A stretch of DNA of 55,938 nucleotides from Bacteroidia bacterium (lineage in GTDB: Bacteria; Bacteroidota; Bacteroidia; JAIBAJ01): assembly GCA_019695265.1 (NCBI GenBank), contig JAIBAJ010000010.1, positions 1-55,938 of the forward strand, read 5' to 3'. The notes beneath the pieces are model-generated. The model was not told the DNA's origin, searched no databases, and saw nothing but the letters and a program-made list of their open reading frames with translations. Below are positions 52,137-55,938 of the stretch, in pieces. Position 1 is the first letter of the stretch, and each line of letters starts with the position of its first letter. The translations under genes were made by a program, and so were the position numbers.

Positions 52137-52152
52137 ATACCTTGGGCAAGTC

Positions 52153-52836
52153 ATGAAAAAACTGATTCTTTTGCCCGGAGCACTGGGTAGTTCCCACCAA
52201 TTTGTTCAACTTACCCAAAGACTAACCCCTTTTTTTCAAATTCTTCAACCCAATTATCCCGGTCATGCAGGTTTGCCCATGTTGAACTCCGAACTTAGTG
52301 TCAACTCACTTACCGATTGGTTGCTTTCATTTTTAGAGCTAGAAGAGCAACCCGTGGCATTAATGGGTTATTCCTTGGGAGGGTATCTGGCTTTGAATGC
52401 AGCAGCTATTGAGCCATCTAAAATTCACGGAGTGTTAACCCTGGCAACTAAAATAGATTGGAATCCACAACAAGCACTCTCTGAAACTCAAACCCTTAAT
52501 ACAAATTTTCTTAGCCAAAAAGCTCCGGAATTTCTCCAACAACTTCAACAAGTTCATGGCTCTAACTCCCTTGAAAGTTTACTCCAATTAACCCAACAAC
52601 TAATGCTCAACCTGGGTGAAAATCCGGTTCTAACTCCCGAAAGGCTTTCTGGCATAAGAGTTCCTGTTCGAATGGGTGTTGGAGATAAGGATAAAATGGT
52701 AGGAATTTTAGAGACTTTTTCCGCTGTAAAATCCATTCCAAATGCCCAGTTTTTCGTTTTGCCCAATACCAAACACCCGTTTGAATCTGTCAACCCCGCC
52801 CATCTGGAGTTTCAAATTCGTGATTTTTTTAAGTGA
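52153..52836 (+). CDS. Alpha/beta-hydrolase
   Basis: 227 residues from MKKLILLPGALG at 52153. The longer start at 52093 would translate the terminator hairpin, so I reject it. Catalytic residues are visible: Ser in LMGYSLGGYLA, Asp in GVGDKDKMVG, His in NTKHPFESV; the oxyanion region is PGALGSSHQF. It resembles small cytosolic esterases or MenH/RutD-like hydrolases; the substrate is unknown. tilS follows 29 nt later. Confidence 0.88.
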   Translation: MKKLILLPGALGSSHQFVQLTQRLTPFFQILQPNYPGHAGLPMLNSELSVNSLTDWLLSFLELEEQPVALMGYSLGGYLALNAAAIEPSKIHGVLTLATKIDWNPQQALSETQTLNTNFLSQKAPEFLQQLQQVHGSNSLESLLQLTQQLMLNLGENPVLTPERLSGIRVPVRMGVGDKDKMVGILETFSAVKSIPNAQFFVLPNTKHPFESVNPAHLEFQIRDFFK

Positions 52837-52865
52837 TAAACTAGCCTGTTTACCTTTACCCGCCC

Positions 52866-54170
52866 ATGATTTCTCGTTTTTCAAAATATATAAGCCAAAA
52901 CCTCCTCTTTGGTCCCGACGATAACCTGCTAGTGGCATTTAGCGGTGGAGCAGATAGTGTTTGTTTGCTGCATTTATTGCTTAAAAGTGGATATAAAGTG
53001 AGCTTGGCTCATGCCAATTTCGGGTTGCGGGGCACCGAATCCCAATTGGACGAATCCTGGGTTATTCAAACTGCTCAACAATGGGATGTGCCACTTTTTA
53101 CCAAACAGTTCAATACCCAATCCTTTGCCAAAAGAGAAAAAATTGGAATAGAAGAAGCCGCCCGAAACCTACGCTATGAATGGTTTTCTGAATTAATGCA
53201 ACAACATGGGTTTAATTATCTCCTAACCGCTCACCATGCCGACGACCAAACCGAAACCTATTTGTTGAACCTTATTAAGGGAAGAGGCGTTTCCGGCCAA
53301 ACGGGCATCCTTCCTAAACGCAATTACTTGGTTCGCCCGCTCTTGTTTGCTAAAAAGTCTGAAATTCTTGCATATTGTGAAAGCAACAGACTTACTTACC
53401 GAAACGATTCAAGCAATTTAGATGAAGCCTTCCAACGTAATTTCCTTCGATTAAAGGTTATTCCCTTGCTAAAAGAGTTAAACCCGGCATTGAATGAGGC
53501 TATTCAAAAAGAAATCGATTACCGAAGAAGAGCTGCATTGATTTATGAAAAACATTTACAAAGCCTGTCGGCAAATTATTCCGGTAAGGCTGGTCTTGAA
53601 CTTTCCGCATTGAAAGAGGATCCGGATGGACTAATGGCTTTATTCCGCTACTTGGAAAACTATCAATTTACTTTTAATCAGGCCAAAGATTTGTGGTACG
53701 GGAAGGAAAATGGAAGAAAAATTGAAAACACCTCCTACGTGGCTTTGGTGCATCAGGGTAAGGTAGTGGTTGGGAATAGAACAGATGAAAAACCTCAAGA
53801 AGTATATTGGCTGGAAAATGGAGGAAAAATTGAACCTCTGGGTCTAAGCTGTGAGGAAGTCCCGGTGAGCGAAGAAACCATAAAAGAGCTTGGCGCCATC
53901 TTTTTGGATTGTCAAAAATTGCAATTCCCTTTAAAGCTCAGGCATTGGCAAAAAGGCGATTATTTTTTCCCTTCCGGAATGAAAGGCAAAAAGAAGCTTA
54001 GCGATTTCTTTATCGATCAAAAAATGAGCAAATTTGAAAAAGATAATACCTGGTTGCTTTGTTCCGGAGATGATATTGTATGGGTGGTAGGCAAACGTCT
54101 CGATGGCCGGTTTTTACCCAATTCAACTTCCAAACACCTTCTTGTACTGAAACTTGACCCAATTTCTTGA
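52866..54170 (+). CDS. tilS: tRNA(Ile)-lysidine synthase TilS
   Basis: 434 residues, PP-loop ATPase that attaches lysine to C34 of tRNA-Ile(CAU), changing its reading from AUG to AUA. The PP-loop is AFSGGADSVCLLHLL, followed by LAHANFGLRGTES, LLTAHHADDQTETYLLNLIKG, and RNDSSNLDEAFQRNFLRLKV, all classical. The C-terminal domain (LRHWQKGDYFFPSGMKGKKK, then LSDFFID) is complete. It lies between the hydrolase and the GH92 gene in one direction. Confidence 0.96.
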   Translation: MISRFSKYISQNLLFGPDDNLLVAFSGGADSVCLLHLLLKSGYKVSLAHANFGLRGTESQLDESWVIQTAQQWDVPLFTKQFNTQSFAKREKIGIEEAARNLRYEWFSELMQQHGFNYLLTAHHADDQTETYLLNLIKGRGVSGQTGILPKRNYLVRPLLFAKKSEILAYCESNRLTYRNDSSNLDEAFQRNFLRLKVIPLLKELNPALNEAIQKEIDYRRRAALIYEKHLQSLSANYSGKAGLELSALKEDPDGLMALFRYLENYQFTFNQAKDLWYGKENGRKIENTSYVALVHQGKVVVGNRTDEKPQEVYWLENGGKIEPLGLSCEEVPVSEETIKELGAIFLDCQKLQFPLKLRHWQKGDYFFPSGMKGKKKLSDFFIDQKMSKFEKDNTWLLCSGDDIVWVVGKRLDGRFLPNSTSKHLLVLKLDPIS

Positions 54171-54178
54171 TCTGTTCC

Positions 54179-55938
54179 ATGCAAAAGTCTCTATTGGTTT
54201 ATTGTCTCTTGTTGATTGCACTCCTCAACACTATTAAAAAGTGTTCAGCTCAAACCGATCTTAAAGCCTATATAAAACCCCATATCGGTACCAAAGGTTG
54301 GCTTTTCCATGGCCGCACCACGCCCTTCGTAGCTGTACCCTTTGGCAATACCCATTGGACCGCCTGCACCGCCATGGGACGCATCAGCAAGGTGCTATAT
54401 CATTACAAACACAGACGAATTCTGGGCTTCCGTGCCACCCATAAGCCCGCCATGTGGATGGGCGATTATGGCTTTATGCAAGTTATGCCGGATTTTGAAA
54501 ATAAGATGCCAGGTAACCTGATTGCTTCGGCCCGATTTTCCCACCATAACGAAGTGTTACAGCCCCATTACTATGCCGTTACTACCCACCATACCCATAA
54601 CCAAAAGGTTTTTACCGAAATGTCCTCCACGGCAACTTGCGGTTTTTTGCGGTTTCACTTTTCCGGAAAGGAAAATCCAACCCTCAACTTTCGCATGAGT
54701 AACCCGGGAAACGGACTAGGTTGGGTGAAAATCGACACCATGAAGCAGATAATCTTTGGGTATAACACCGACCGCGAATCGGCCCATTTAGGACCGCCCT
54801 TGCCTAATTTTAAAGGCTATTTCTTCATTCGTTATTCTCAGAAGGCTTTAGCATTCGCTTATTGGAACCAACTAGGCGATCTTCCAGGTTCAATTGAATG
54901 TTCAGGTGATGAATGTGGGGTAAAACTCGTTTTTCCCTTGGATGCCAAACTGGTGGAAATTAAAGTTGGAACGTCATTTATCAGCCTCGAACAGGCCGAA
55001 GCAAACCTGAATGCCGAAATTGTTAGCGCAGATTTCGAAGAGGTAAAAACACGAAGTGCATGCCTTTGGGATCAGCATTTAAGTTCCCTTCAAATCCAAA
55101 CCAATTCAAAAAAGGAAAAAGAGATTTTTTATACGGCTATGTACCACAGTCTGCTTTTTCCCCGCAAATTTTCGGAGCAAGGACGTTACTACAGCGCTTT
55201 CGATGATAAAGTTCATCAGGGCGAAAGTTATAACGACTACTCTTTGTGGGATACCTACCGGGCTTTGCATCCTCTCCTTTTGTTCATTGCACCCCAACAT
55301 GTTTCTGGTATGTGCAACGCTCTCATTCAGATGTACCGCGAAGGTGGTTACATGCCTAAATGGCCCAATCCAACCTACACCAATATTATGATTGGCACCC
55401 ATGCCGATGCGGTTTTGGCTGATGCACTCGTAAAAGGAGTGAAAGGCATTGATGTAAAGGGTGCTTATGATGCTTGTATGAAGAATGCCTTTGTTCCACC
55501 TGCCGGCGATAGCGTCAAATGGTGGGGCGACCGGGAATTGTGGCCGGGTTATGAAGCCCGCTCTGGTTTATATTGGTACAAAAAGTTAGGCTATGTGCCG
55601 GTTGATAAAACTGCCGAAGCCGCGGCCAACACCCTCGAAGGTGCCTTTGATGATTTTTGCGAAGCACAGGTTGCCGGAATAGCCGGTCATGACAGTATAA
55701 AACAGGTTTTGGAAGCCCGAAGCAAGAATTACCGCAACCTGTTCAATTCCCAAACAGGGTTTATGAGTCCGCGCAATGCCGATGGCTCCTGGGCAGCAAC
55801 AAAACGGTCCGGTTTTACCGAAGGTGGTCCCTGGACTTACCGCTTTGCCGTGCAACACGATGTTCCCGGACTAATCGAACTCATGGGTGGCAAGGAGATT
55901 TTTGTGAGAGAGTTGCGTAAGAATTTTATCCCACTTCG
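54179..55938 (+). CDS. GH92 family alpha-1,2-mannosidase-like glycosidase, 3'-truncated by the window
   Basis: 586 codons are visible without a stop; the gene runs off the window. It begins with a signal peptide or lipoprotein-type leader (MQKSLLVYCLLLIALLNTIK, then KCSAQT) and shows the GH92 layout: IGTKGWLFHGRTTPFVAVPF (GH92 starts with a similar N-terminal motif), NPGNGLGW, GESYNDYSLWDTYRALHPLL, YREGGYMPKWPNPTYT, and IGTHADAVLADALVKG. GH92 enzymes are calcium-dependent exo-alpha-mannosidases acting on N-glycans or mannans, usually secreted by Bacteroidota. The first ~100 residues look divergent. It begins 8 nt after tilS. Confidence 0.85.
   Translation, partial: MQKSLLVYCLLLIALLNTIKKCSAQTDLKAYIKPHIGTKGWLFHGRTTPFVAVPFGNTHWTACTAMGRISKVLYHYKHRRILGFRATHKPAMWMGDYGFMQVMPDFENKMPGNLIASARFSHHNEVLQPHYYAVTTHHTHNQKVFTEMSSTATCGFLRFHFSGKENPTLNFRMSNPGNGLGWVKIDTMKQIIFGYNTDRESAHLGPPLPNFKGYFFIRYSQKALAFAYWNQLGDLPGSIECSGDECGVKLVFPLDAKLVEIKVGTSFISLEQAEANLNAEIVSADFEEVKTRSACLWDQHLSSLQIQTNSKKEKEIFYTAMYHSLLFPRKFSEQGRYYSAFDDKVHQGESYNDYSLWDTYRALHPLLLFIAPQHVSGMCNALIQMYREGGYMPKWPNPTYTNIMIGTHADAVLADALVKGVKGIDVKGAYDACMKNAFVPPAGDSVKWWGDRELWPGYEARSGLYWYKKLGYVPVDKTAEAAANTLEGAFDDFCEAQVAGIAGHDSIKQVLEARSKNYRNLFNSQTGFMSPRNADGSWAATKRSGFTEGGPWTYRFAVQHDVPGLIELMGGKEIFVRELRKNFIPL

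Noticed and set aside
1-55938. CRISPR array, rRNA, tRNA or prophage
   Set aside because: I saw no evenly spaced short direct repeats, no conserved rRNA or cloverleaf tRNA sequence in the gaps, and no phage structural or integrase gene. The giant gene's repeats are coding.

Overview
The window looks like a chromosomal segment of a Bacteroidota bacterium (Flavobacteriia/Sphingobacteriia-like). The signs are: many secreted proteins with type IX secretion (T9SS) C-terminal sorting domains; SprB-like, PKD and Ig-like surface repeats; a MurF-alanine racemase fusion; an S46 dipeptidyl-peptidase; a GH92 alpha-mannosidase; and promoters with the Bacteroidota -7 motif TAnnTTTG instead of sigma70 boxes and strong Shine-Dalgarno sites. 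There is no rRNA, tRNA, CRISPR array, prophage or transposase gene; mobile DNA shows only as small non-coding repeats.

Layout. 1-660: structured non-coding DNA and the recA terminator. 659-6008: recA, bcp-type peroxiredoxin, a collagen-like secreted protein with a small partner, ubiX, an orphan OmpR-type response regulator and an RlpA-like protein. 6193-9059: three-gene SDR / SRPBCC / flavin monooxygenase operon. 9587-18202: tatA, then nine tightly packed minus-strand genes. Their first part looks like a lipid-use operon (T9SS esterase, FadL-type porin, SGNH lipase, fatty acid desaturase, GIN-domain lipoprotein); their second part is a PqqD-like / HprK-like / GT2 / GT2 cassette with RiPP-like logic and no visible precursor. 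18889-23466: an outer-membrane barrel protein and the classical thrS-infC-rpmI-rplT translation operon, where infC uses a non-ATG start. 23544-31507: an unusual fusion of a PhlG-like C-C hydrolase with a berberine-bridge-type FAD oxidase, a Crp-like regulator with a BP74-like secreted protein, an Old Yellow Enzyme, and MurF-Alr. 31623-42005: DUF2147 protein, a T9SS type B repeat protein, threonine dehydrogenase, a second T9SS esterase, a DPP11-like peptidase and a membrane glycosyltransferase. 42392-51729: a 2586-residue repeat adhesin with no sorting domain, followed by a T9SS-tagged partner. 52153-55938: alpha/beta hydrolase, tilS, and a GH92 gene running off the window.

The most unusual signal is non-coding. 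Eight copies of a ~145-157 bp intergenic element (R1-R8) occur on both strands. They share a fixed order of motifs, and at least two stems keep pairing although their sequence differs between copies, which suggests a conserved hairpin structure. Two pairs are arranged tail to tail. A second, AT-rich 142 bp MITE-like repeat has two full copies and one solo end. No transposase for either family lies in the window.
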